DNA of 64,000 nucleotides, from contig NZ_JBNGOQ010000002.1 of NCBI RefSeq assembly GCF_050589645.1, forward strand, positions 868,001 to 932,000, given 5' to 3'. Origin of the DNA: JBNGOQ01 sp050589645 (GTDB lineage: Bacteria > Bacteroidota > Bacteroidia > Flavobacteriales > Flavobacteriaceae). A program made the translations under genes and the position numbers. This document shows, piece after piece, positions 8,085 through 15,922 of this stretch (the stretch's first letter is position 1; each line of letters begins with the position of its first letter). The notes beneath the pieces were generated by a model. It saw only the letters and a list, made by a program, of their open reading frames with translations, made no database searches and was not told the origin of the DNA.

Positions 8085-11000
8085 TCACTTGCTGTAATTT
8101 ACGGAATAGCGCCACCTGCTGATCGCGCCAAGGACCAATACCCCCAGGGCAATGTACCAAACATAGTCCGGCGTGATCGCCGCGGCACCACTTTGTCCGT
8201 AACTGTGCAGTCCTACCAAATAGTAGTTTACCCCAAAATAGGTCATCATAATACTGCCAAAGGCCACGACGCTTAGGAAATTAAAGGTCCACCTCCCCCT
8301 TAGCCCAGGTACCAAACGCGTGTGGATTACAAAGGCATAGACCATAATGGATATCAATGCCCAGGTTTCCTTGGGGTCCCACCCCCAGTAGCGTCCCCAA
8401 CTTTCGTTGGCCCATTGTCCTCCCAAAAAGTTCCCTATGGTAAGCATTACCAAGCCTACGGTGAGGGTAAGTTCGTTGATGATGGTCAGTTCCTTCAGGT
8501 TGATTTCCATCCGTTTCTTGTTCTTCTTGTTCGTCAGGATAATAAGCATCAGGGACACCACGCCCAGGATCATTCCCACGGTCAAGGGTCCATAGCTTCC
8601 CACGATTACAGCAACGTGTATCATTAACCAATAACTGTCCAGTACCGGGACCAAATTGGCAATGGAGGGATCTACCCAACTTTGGTGGGCGATCCACAGC
8701 AACATGGACGTCACAAAGGCGGTTGCGGCAACGGTCATGTCGCTTTTACGTCCGAACAGCAGGCCCATACCCATGGTGGCCCAGGAAACGTACAGAATAC
8801 TCTCATAGGCATCGCTCCAGGGAGCATGCCCGGAAATGTACCAGCGCAGGACCAGGCCTCCGGTATGCCATATAAAAAACAAAAAAATGGTGCCCTTAAA
8901 GAAATAGGTGGCCACGCGCCAAAGTTCACGGTCCTTAAAAATTCGGAGGACCAAGATCAGGAACATAAGGATGCCCACCAGGGCATAGTATTTGTACAAA
9001 CGGTTGAAAATATCGAGCTTGTTATAGAGCACTTCTGCCTTTACCTTTTTTTCGGAAGGGAGTACTTCGCTTCCGTTGTTGACCTGGTTTTGATGAAAGG
9101 CCTGCAACAATTTTTCCGCCTCACTATAATCCCCTGTAGCTATCCCGCGTCTCACGGATTGCAAATAATAGGGCACGACATTTTTGATAAAATTACCATA
9201 AAGTGAATCGGTTACCTGATGTTGTCCCGAGCGATACTCCACCGCCGAGATCCATTTGTTGTTCTCATCGTTCAACAGAGGGAATATTTTGATGATTTCC
9301 CCACTTAGGGCCCTGTTCAAAAGGCTCAAACGAATATTTGCGTCCTCAAAGTCCTGTTCAAACTTGTTGGGGTTGTTCGTGGCGGTCGCCGCATCCAGAT
9401 AGGGCGCCAGTTTGTACCTGCCCTCCGCGTCAAAGAAGTCGGTTGCCTTTACATAGCGCTGCCCCTCGGGAATTCCAATGATCTTTCGGATACTGTCGTT
9501 CTTTCCCTTCTTGTCCAAGGCAATAAACTCGGCATTGTACCAAGCAGGTGGGTTCAGCATCATGGACAGGAATACCTGATCGGCATTCAGGTCCTTGTAC
9601 TTGTCCTTTAGGCTCAGCTTTCTAAGCAGTTGAGAAGCAAAGGTGTTTATGGGTTTCATTCGGCCCCCATCGTCCTGTACCACCAAGGCCCCAAACTTGG
9701 CGGCATGTTCGGTGGACACTATAGTAGTCCGTATAATGGAATCTACCTGTTGTGGTGTGGGTGCCGCCGCATGTTCATGTTCTTCTTGTGCTGCAACGCC
9801 CAAGCCACATCCCAAAAGAGCGATCAGGGTCAAGGCCGCTTTTTTCTTTTTCACCTTCTCCAAGGCCTTGCCCATTTCCTTAAAACGGGTCTTGCCAAAG
9901 AACATGATGCCCATTAGCCCTGCATATAATAGAAAATATCCGATATAGGTAATCCAGGTGCCCCAAAAGTCATGGTTAACGGAAAGAATGGTGCCCCTTT
10001 CGTCCGGGTCAAAACCCGATTGAAAAAAGCGGTAGCCCTTATGATCTAGAATGTTGTTCATAAAGATATCGTAATCAAAGGTCCGCTCGTCCATCACGGT
10101 CACCTTGCTCATAAAGGAGGCATAGCCCCGTTCCGTGCCGGGGTATTTTTCCGCAATAAAATCGTTCAGTTGTATTTCAAAAGGCAATTCATATACCTTG
10201 GACCCATAACCCATGGTAAACTGCAATCCTCCCACTTCAAATTTCTCGGAGAAGTTGGCAGAACCTTTTCCGCCCAGTAAACTTTTTTCCACAGTCTCCC
10301 CATTGGAGCTTACCTGCACTACCAGGGCGTCCTGGGAAGCGTCGGTAATTTCCTCCTTGGGCAACGGCACAACGCCATAACGGCCTTTTAAGATGGGTTC
10401 GGGAATCACAAACTGCATGCCGGCCAAGCTGTAAAGTGACCTCAGCATTAAGGGTTGCAGGCTGTCCTGCGCCACTTGTCCCTTGAACTGATCGGCCATG
10501 CGCATAAAGTTCCCCTCAAACGGGGATTGTATTTGATAGCTGCTGTCCGTGGCCATGATGTTAATGGCGCCTGCAGTTTCATTGTTCAAAGCAAAAAGTA
10601 CATTGTGGATACTGGCTATCTGTCCGTTTTCCAAATAATGTTCGTGCCGGTTACCGTCGCCCGCCTCTACGATCTTCAAATACTCCTTGCCATTGGCATC
10701 GGGTATCAATCCTTGCTTTGCCCCTTCTATAAAATCAACATAGGTAATCGTTAAGGGTTGCCCGTTGAAATCCGATTGCCAGGGAAGGGAGGATTTAAGG
10801 GCCTGGGCGGTAACGATCAAATCGTCCTCCAAGCGTTTCCTTCTTGGGGCGCCATCAATTTCCCCGTCTACGTAAGCGGTGAGATAGGTCTTGTCCGAAT
10901 AGAAAACCTTCTCCGAATTGCCTTCGCGAATGGGCATAACACCCTCAAAACTGATGTATCGGGTGACAAAAGCCCCTACAATGATCAATATCCACGACAG

Positions 11001-11261
11001 GTGTAGCAATAGCACGGACCACTTTTCCCTGCGAAAGAGTCGGTACCTAAAAATATTGCCCGTAAAATTGATGACAAAAAATACCATGATCGCTTCGAAC
11101 CAGGTGGTGTTATAGATCCAAATTCTAGCCGTTTCCGTGCTGTATTTACTCTCAATAAAGGTTCCGAAGGCCATCGCGGTCGCAAATGCAAGAAAGAGCA
11201 GGGCCATTAAACGCGTGGAAAAGAAAATCTTTTTGAGCAAATCTGTCATCCGTCGATGCAA
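8085..11261 (-). CDS. ccsBA: Fused cytochrome c biogenesis protein CcsB-CcsA
   Basis: 1058 residues. The N-terminal half is ResB/CcsB-like: three membrane helices before residue 110, a large periplasmic domain and a further helix near 450. The C-terminal part is CcsA: several helices from about 770 with the tryptophan-rich haem-handling motif WGRYWGWDPKETW near residue 960 and flanking histidines. System II machinery exports haem and attaches it to apocytochromes c. CcsB and CcsA are separate in many bacteria but fused in Bacteroidota and epsilonproteobacteria. A second Met (11249) is a possible start. A TACTTTTG box lies at 11283-11276. Confidence 0.93.
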   Translation of the reverse strand: MHRRMTDLLKKIFFSTRLMALLFLAFATAMAFGTFIESKYSTETARIWIYNTTWFEAIMVFFVINFTGNIFRYRLFRREKWSVLLLHLSWILIIVGAFVTRYISFEGVMPIREGNSEKVFYSDKTYLTAYVDGEIDGAPRRKRLEDDLIVTAQALKSSLPWQSDFNGQPLTITYVDFIEGAKQGLIPDANGKEYLKIVEAGDGNRHEHYLENGQIASIHNVLFALNNETAGAINIMATDSSYQIQSPFEGNFMRMADQFKGQVAQDSLQPLMLRSLYSLAGMQFVIPEPILKGRYGVVPLPKEEITDASQDALVVQVSSNGETVEKSLLGGKGSANFSEKFEVGGLQFTMGYGSKVYELPFEIQLNDFIAEKYPGTERGYASFMSKVTVMDERTFDYDIFMNNILDHKGYRFFQSGFDPDERGTILSVNHDFWGTWITYIGYFLLYAGLMGIMFFGKTRFKEMGKALEKVKKKKAALTLIALLGCGLGVAAQEEHEHAAAPTPQQVDSIIRTTIVSTEHAAKFGALVVQDDGGRMKPINTFASQLLRKLSLKDKYKDLNADQVFLSMMLNPPAWYNAEFIALDKKGKNDSIRKIIGIPEGQRYVKATDFFDAEGRYKLAPYLDAATATNNPNKFEQDFEDANIRLSLLNRALSGEIIKIFPLLNDENNKWISAVEYRSGQHQVTDSLYGNFIKNVVPYYLQSVRRGIATGDYSEAEKLLQAFHQNQVNNGSEVLPSEKKVKAEVLYNKLDIFNRLYKYYALVGILMFLILVLRIFKDRELWRVATYFFKGTIFLFFIWHTGGLVLRWYISGHAPWSDAYESILYVSWATMGMGLLFGRKSDMTVAATAFVTSMLLWIAHQSWVDPSIANLVPVLDSYWLMIHVAVIVGSYGPLTVGMILGVVSLMLIILTNKKNKKRMEINLKELTIINELTLTVGLVMLTIGNFLGGQWANESWGRYWGWDPKETWALISIMVYAFVIHTRLVPGLRGRWTFNFLSVVAFGSIMMTYFGVNYYLVGLHSYGQSGAAAITPDYVWYIALGVLVLGAISRWRYSVNYSK

Positions 11262-11275
11262 TGGTTTTCAGCATG

Positions 11276-11283
11276 CAAAAGTA
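11276..11283 (-). promoter_or_regulatory. -7 box TACTTTTG before ccsBA
   Basis: Minus-strand TACTTTTG fits TAnnTTTG and lies 15 nt before the first start codon. No TTG is found at the expected -33 distance, so only the -7 element is supported. Confidence 0.45.
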
Positions 11284-11329
11284 CATTGTTTTTATGATTT
11301 AAAATTGGATATATCTCTTTAATAAGGAT

Positions 11330-12427
11330 AATTAATACGTTAAAGAATACTTAATAAATGGGGTTGATGGTGAAAGGTTCAAAGTTTAAGGCTCAAGATT
11401 GCTTGTGAGAGGTTGAGATACTTCGCTTCGCATAGAGTGACTTGAGTTGGAAAGGTGCCGGTATCAAAGCTCCCCTCCTTGTTCAAGGAAGGGAATGAAT
11501 CACGCCTCTGGCGTGAGAAAGGGGAGGTTTTTTACTACCCTTCCGTCCCCTACACTCGCTTTGCCTCGGTCGGGGCCACCTTCCCTCAACAAAAGGAAGG
11601 AACTGCTTGGAACTTCGAATGATGAATTTCGAATTACAAAGCCTAAACCTGGTATTTAACATTTAATGCCTAAGGCTATGATCATCAACAATTTACCGAC
11701 CAGATTTAATTGGACTGGATTCCGCACTAAATGCGGAATGACAAACCAATGTTCATTGTCATTCCGAGCCTGCGAGGAATCTTAAGCGCCATCACCCAGC
11801 AAGCGAAAAGGGAATAGCGATTAGCGAAGAGAATTCAACGCATAACTCTTAATTCATAACTCAACACTGAGAACTGAGCACTGCCCACTGATTACTGTCC
11901 ATCGTTTATTGATAATTGATAATTGTTCACTGTTTACTGTTTCTGGTTCAAGGTTTAAGGTTCAAGGTTCAAAGTTGATGGTTTTGAATTTGGGGTTTAG
12001 ACTATGGGTTTAAGGTTTGAGATTCTTCGCTTCGCTGCGCTCAACTCTGAATGACAATATCCCTATCATTTGTCATTCCGAGCCTGCGAGGAATCTTTAG
12101 CTCCTTTACTTACTACCCATTGTTAACTGTTTGTCGCCTACCGTTAACAGCCAACTGTTCAAAGTTTAAGTGCAAGTTCAAGGTTTCTGGTTTATTGTTT
12201 ACTACCAACTGTCGGCATACACCGTAGCCTGTGCCTCCGCTAAAGCTTGTGCCTCCGCTATCCACATGCCGTCGTAACTTCAGTGGAGATGCAAGCTACG
12301 GCGACATGCGGATGGCGACATGTGGATGGCGTAGGTGTGCCAACTGTTTACTGCCAATTGTCGACTGTTCATTCCTCATTGTTTATTGTTCATTGTTTAT
12401 TGAATATTCGCGTGTGCGATCGTCCAT
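11330..12427. repeat. Non-coding mosaic of interspersed repeats
   Basis: About 1.1 kb without a credible gene. TGTCATTCCGAGCCTGCGAG, followed by GAATCTT, occurs at 11757-11783 and 12071-12097. The inverted companion form (GAGATTCTTCGC to GAATGACA, 12020-12055) makes a large palindrome with the second copy. A further hairpin ATTCCGCACTAAATGCGGAAT is at 11719-11739. Between them are runs built from GGTTCAAGG/TTTAAGG and from ACTGTTTACTG/ATTGTTCATTG units, and tandem CTTGTGCCTCCGCTA-like and GCGACATGTGGATGG-like units near 12230-12330. The open frames here are by-products of these repeats. Confidence 0.75.
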
Positions 12428-12435
12428 TAAATTTG
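12428..12435 (+). promoter_or_regulatory. -7 box TAAATTTG of the DUF2520-KdsC-Maf operon
   Basis: TAAATTTG fits the consensus and ends 11 nt before the ATG. The nearest upstream TTG (12400-12402) is 25 nt away, longer than ideal. The implied leader is only a few bases. Confidence 0.5.
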
Positions 12436-12446
12436 TATTTTTGGCC

Positions 12447-13211
12447 ATGCTTTCAATCGTTCTACTGGGTACCGGCAATGTGGCCACAAAGCTTTTCGAT
12501 GTCTTTTCAAAGCACAAGGAACTACAGGTGGTCCAGGTGCTGGGGCGCAGTGCGGAAGCACTTGCTCCTTTTGGGGCAAAAACGGCCACCAGTATGGATT
12601 TCAGTACCCTGCTCCAGGCCGATCTCTATGTGCTGGCCGTAAGTGATGACGCCATAGCACATGTTTCTGGAACACTCCCTCCGGTAAAGGGGCTGGTGGT
12701 GCATACTTCTGGTAGTATTCCCCTAAGCGCATTGCATTCCCATGAAAGAAGAGGGGTCTTCTATCCCCTACAGACCTTTAGCAAGGACGTAGGGGTTAAT
12801 TTTAGTCCGATTCCCATTTGCTTGGAAGCTCAAAGTTCCCGTGATTTGCAACTACTTGAGCAATTGGGCGGTTGCATCTCTGACCGGGTCTTGGAAGTAT
12901 CCTCGGAACAGCGGTTATCGCTACATTTGGCGGCCGTGTTCGCGAATAATTTTACGAACCATCTTTATCATGTGGGAAGCGAAATTTGCAACGCGCACCA
13001 ACTTCCTTTCCAACTGTTGCAACCCCTTATCATGGAAACGGTAAGGAAAATTGGTAACATTGCACCCTATGACGCACAGACCGGTCCGGCAAGACGCAAA
13101 GATCAAGGCACTATGGACAAACATATGAAGCTGCTAACCAACCCTACCCAAAAGGAAATCTATTCCTTTTTGAGTCAATCAATAAAAGAAACCTATGGAG
13201 AAAAGTTATAA
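12447..13211 (+). CDS. Rossmann-fold/DUF2520 oxidoreductase-like protein
   Basis: From ATG 12447 the product has 254 residues: an NAD(P)-binding Rossmann domain starting MLSIVLLGTGNVATKLF (GxGxxA fingerprint) and a C-terminal DUF2520 helical domain. The fold resembles F420-dependent/ketopantoate reductase-like dehydrogenases; the substrate is unknown. The frame is open upstream to 12231, but those 72 codons run through the repeat mosaic and would bury the Rossmann start, so the later ATG is chosen. TAAATTTG at 12428-12435 places a promoter just before it. Its 3' end overlaps the KdsC-like gene by 17 nt: first gene of a five-gene operon. Confidence 0.88.
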   Translation: MLSIVLLGTGNVATKLFDVFSKHKELQVVQVLGRSAEALAPFGAKTATSMDFSTLLQADLYVLAVSDDAIAHVSGTLPPVKGLVVHTSGSIPLSALHSHERRGVFYPLQTFSKDVGVNFSPIPICLEAQSSRDLQLLEQLGGCISDRVLEVSSEQRLSLHLAAVFANNFTNHLYHVGSEICNAHQLPFQLLQPLIMETVRKIGNIAPYDAQTGPARRKDQGTMDKHMKLLTNPTQKEIYSFLSQSIKETYGEKL

Positions 13212-13722
13212 AACGTATTTAAAGGACATTACCACTTTTGTCTTTGACGTGGATGGCGTATTTACGGATGGTACTGTACTCATTACCAGTAAGGGCGAAT
13301 TACTTCGAAAGATGAGTGTCAAGGACGGTTATGCCCTCAAGACGGCCCTGCAAAAAGGATATCAGGTCTGTATTATCACCGGAGGGACCAACCCGGGGGT
13401 AAAAGAACGCCTACAGGGTCTTGGGGTTACCGATATCTACCTGGGCGCCCATCACAAGGAAGAACCCCTTTTGGAATATATGGACATGTATACCCTTAAA
13501 AAGGAGCAGATATTGTACATGGGGGATGATCTGCCCGATATTCCCCCCATGGGCTTGGTAGGCCTGCCCACTTGTCCACAGAATGCCGCTCCGGAAGTCA
13601 AGGAAGTATCAAAATACATCTCGCACCTGAACGGAGGTGAGGGTTGTGTGCGCGACGTCATTGAGCAGGTTTTGAAGGTCCGTGGGGATTGGCACGGGAA
13701 TTTCAGTGCAAAAAACGACTAA
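13195..13722 (+). CDS. KdsC-like HAD phosphatase (3-deoxy-manno-octulosonate 8-phosphate phosphatase family)
   Basis: 175 residues, the size of C0-type HAD phosphatases of the KdsC/YrbI family. Motif I is DVDGVFTDG (Asp18 nucleophile, Asp20), motif II is IITGG (about 60-64), and motif III/IV is GDDLPDIPPM (about 108-117). In Gram-negatives this enzyme makes Kdo for the lipopolysaccharide inner core. The start overlaps the preceding stop region by 17 nt and the next gene follows 1 nt after its stop, so it is translated as part of the operon. Confidence 0.88.
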   Translation: MEKSYKTYLKDITTFVFDVDGVFTDGTVLITSKGELLRKMSVKDGYALKTALQKGYQVCIITGGTNPGVKERLQGLGVTDIYLGAHHKEEPLLEYMDMYTLKKEQILYMGDDLPDIPPMGLVGLPTCPQNAAPEVKEVSKYISHLNGGEGCVRDVIEQVLKVRGDWHGNFSAKND

Positions 13723-13723
13723 T

Positions 13724-14311
13724 ATGGTGCTCGACAAACTAAAGGACCTACAGCTTATTTTGGCATCGGGGTCGCCGCGAAGGCAGGAGTTTTTCAAGGC
13801 CATGCATCTCAATTTTGAAGTACGGGTCAAACCCGTGGAGGAGGTCTATCCGGACCACCTTAGAGGTCCCGGGATTTCTGATTATCTGGCCCAGCTAAAG
13901 GCCCAAGCGTTTAAAGGCGGTTTAAAACCCGGTGAAATCGTTATTACCTCCGATACGGTGGTCTGGTATAAAGACCGCTCCTTGGCCAAGCCCAAGGATC
14001 GGGAAGAGGCTTTTCAGATGCTCCGCAGTCTTTCCAATGACTGGCACGAAGTAATCAGCTCGGTCTGTTTTACCAGCACGGACCGGCAAGAGACGATCAA
14101 CAGTACTACCAAAGTGAAGTTCAAGGCCCTTACCGATGAGGAGATCTGGTTCTATATAGACCATTACCAACCCTTTGACAAAGCAGGCGCTTATGGCATC
14201 CAGGAGTGGATCGGGCATATGGGCGTAGAGGAGATCCAGGGCTCCTATACCAATGTGATGGGCCTACCTACCCATTTAGTTTACAAAACGTTAATTGCCA
14301 TGGTTTCCTGA
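13724..14311 (+). CDS. maf: Maf family nucleotide pyrophosphatase
   Basis: 195 residues with the Maf signature LASGSPRR (13-20), the catalytic Asp in TSDTVV and the C-terminal GAYGIQEW motif. Maf proteins hydrolyse non-canonical or specific nucleoside triphosphates to monophosphates. The start at 13724 is 1 nt after the KdsC-like stop. An earlier in-frame start at 13682 would add 14 residues that overlap the previous gene and lie before the conserved core. Confidence 0.92.
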   Translation: MVLDKLKDLQLILASGSPRRQEFFKAMHLNFEVRVKPVEEVYPDHLRGPGISDYLAQLKAQAFKGGLKPGEIVITSDTVVWYKDRSLAKPKDREEAFQMLRSLSNDWHEVISSVCFTSTDRQETINSTTKVKFKALTDEEIWFYIDHYQPFDKAGAYGIQEWIGHMGVEEIQGSYTNVMGLPTHLVYKTLIAMVS

Positions 14312-14345
14312 GGATAGATCGTTAATTTTATCAAAAACAAGGGAC

Positions 14346-15302
14346 ATGAAAAAATACGTACCATTTAAAACCACATTTTTTGGCCTGATCGCCCTCACAG
14401 TCTTTATGGCATCTTGTGAGGAAAAGGCCAAGGAACCAAAGGCCAAGGAAGTAGCACTGAATATGGAACCGGCGCCAGCCCTCGAAACTCCTAAAAGAGC
14501 GCTTTCCGAGGCGTTCAAAAAATACTGGTATGCCGGAAATGCCGAGATTACTTCATATGAACTTACCCAAGCCCGTTACGGGCAGTTACGTGAAGGAAAA
14601 GCCGTATTGGTCTATGTTACGGAACCTTTCCTGGCCGGTAAGCAGGTTAAGGCAGATGGGCACAATGCGGACAATATCCCTGTGCTCAAATTAAACAGTA
14701 CCAAGAACTACCTCACGGGTATATACCCCTACTCCATTATGGGCAGCAGCTTTTATCCCGTAGCGGATAACAGGCATGCGGTAAAAGTATCCACCTCGGT
14801 ACAGGAATGGTGCGGACATGTGTACGCCCAACTGAACAACAGGGATAAATTTGAAATTACCTCCCATTCCTATTTTGAATCCGAAGCAGATCAGCAGCTG
14901 CAATTGGAGAAAGCCGTTTTGGAGAACGAGCTCTGGAACAAGATCCGAATCTCACCCAATCATTTGCCCGTGGGCGAGGTACAGATTATTCCCTCCCTGG
15001 AATACATTAGGCTCAGACACGCGGAAATAAAAGCCTACAAGGCAACAGCGACGATAAATACCGATGGTGATATGCGTTCCTATACCTTGGTTTATCCGGA
15101 ATTGGAACGTACGCTGACCATTAATTTTACCACTGCTTTTCCACATACGATTGAAAGCTGGACGGAAACCGGTAAAAGTGGTTTTGGTCCCAATGTGAAG
15201 GCCATGACCTCCACGGCCACAAAAATAAAGCGTATAAAATCGGCCTATTGGGGACAAAATGGAAATGATGACATATATTTAAGGGATAGTCTAGGTCTCT
15301 AA
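14346..15302 (+). CDS. Uncharacterised lipoprotein encoded after maf
   Basis: 318 residues from ATG 14346: signal peptide with lipobox FMASC (lipidated Cys24), a short Glu/Lys linker, then a compact domain of about 270 residues rich in beta-prone segments. It contains EWCGHVYAQ (about 157) and a terminal LRDSLGL. Database entries for this neighbour sometimes carry the name 'septum formation inhibitor Maf', but it has no Maf motif; that name is a spill-over from the gene before it. Probably a periplasmic lipoprotein of unknown role in the same operon. Confidence 0.8.
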   Translation: MKKYVPFKTTFFGLIALTVFMASCEEKAKEPKAKEVALNMEPAPALETPKRALSEAFKKYWYAGNAEITSYELTQARYGQLREGKAVLVYVTEPFLAGKQVKADGHNADNIPVLKLNSTKNYLTGIYPYSIMGSSFYPVADNRHAVKVSTSVQEWCGHVYAQLNNRDKFEITSHSYFESEADQQLQLEKAVLENELWNKIRISPNHLPVGEVQIIPSLEYIRLRHAEIKAYKATATINTDGDMRSYTLVYPELERTLTINFTTAFPHTIESWTETGKSGFGPNVKAMTSTATKIKRIKSAYWGQNGNDDIYLRDSLGL

Positions 15303-15304
15303 GT

Positions 15305-15808
15305 ATGGAAGAATTTATTATGGATTACCAAAATGAGCTGCTGGGTACGCTCATTTGTCTGCTTGTTTTATTGATTTTGCGGTTTGTGACCACAAAGGCC
15401 ATTCGCAAGGTGGGAAAGCTCAGCGATATCAACGAAGTGCGCACCCGACTGGTGGTCAAGTACGTATCTATTGGGCTTACTTCACTGAGCGTTGTAGCCC
15501 TTATTTTTATTTGGGGCGTAAACGTCAAGGAACTGGGCCTTATTTTTTCTTCCCTTTTTGCCGTATTGGGAGTCGCTCTTTTCGCTTCCTGGTCCATTTT
15601 GAGCAACATCACAGCCGGGATTATCCTCTTTTTCTATTTTCCCTTTAAAATTGGAGATCGCATCCATATCCTGGATAACGATTTCCCCGAAGAAGCCGTA
15701 ATAGACGATATTAGGGCCTTTCACGTACATCTTATCACGGATAAAGGACAGCTGGTGACCTACCCGAACAGCCTATTGCTTCAGAAAGGCGTAGTCCGGA
15801 TCCAATAA
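15305..15808 (+). CDS. Small mechanosensitive channel of the MscS family
   Basis: 167 residues starting 2 nt after the previous stop. Three hydrophobic segments precede the MscS-type pore region (GLIFSSLFAVLGVALFASWS, about 79-98), then the beta domain (FPFKIGDRIHIL, about 116-127) with the conserved TYPNSLLL near 157. The protein stops right after the beta domain and lacks the C-terminal alpha/beta cage of full MscS (286 residues in E. coli). It may still form a heptameric tension-gated pore in the inner membrane. Last gene of the operon that starts at 12447. Confidence 0.87.
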   Translation: MEEFIMDYQNELLGTLICLLVLLILRFVTTKAIRKVGKLSDINEVRTRLVVKYVSIGLTSLSVVALIFIWGVNVKELGLIFSSLFAVLGVALFASWSILSNITAGIILFFYFPFKIGDRIHILDNDFPEEAVIDDIRAFHVHLITDKGQLVTYPNSLLLQKGVVRIQ

Positions 15809-15871
15809 TGTTTTTCCATGATTTTGAGTTGGCGCGTGAATCTATGCGTGTTAAAGAAGTTTTAAATGTTA

Positions 15872-15900
15872 TTGGTGGGGGGCTAATCTTTCTATCTTTG
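15872..15900 (+). promoter_or_regulatory. Promoter of the PIG-L/symporter operon
   Basis: TTG (15872-15874), an 18-nt spacer and TATCTTTG (15893-15900) give a full match to the Bacteroidota consensus, 22 nt before the PIG-L start codon. Confidence 0.8.
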
Positions 15901-15922
15901 GTTACCGACAAAACATCCAACT

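Noticed and set aside
11447..11659. 70-codon frame within the repeat mosaic
   Set aside because: Its sequence is made of the CTCCCCTCCTTG/AAGGAAGG repeat words; Pro/Ser/Arg-rich translation and no start signals.
12231..12446. 72-codon N-terminal extension of the DUF2520 protein
   Set aside because: It translates the repeat mosaic and covers a TAAATTTG promoter box; the Rossmann fold starts at the ATG at 12447.
14346..15302. Second Maf protein after maf
   Set aside because: This gene has a lipoprotein signal and no Maf motif; the Maf label would be a neighbour-based naming error.
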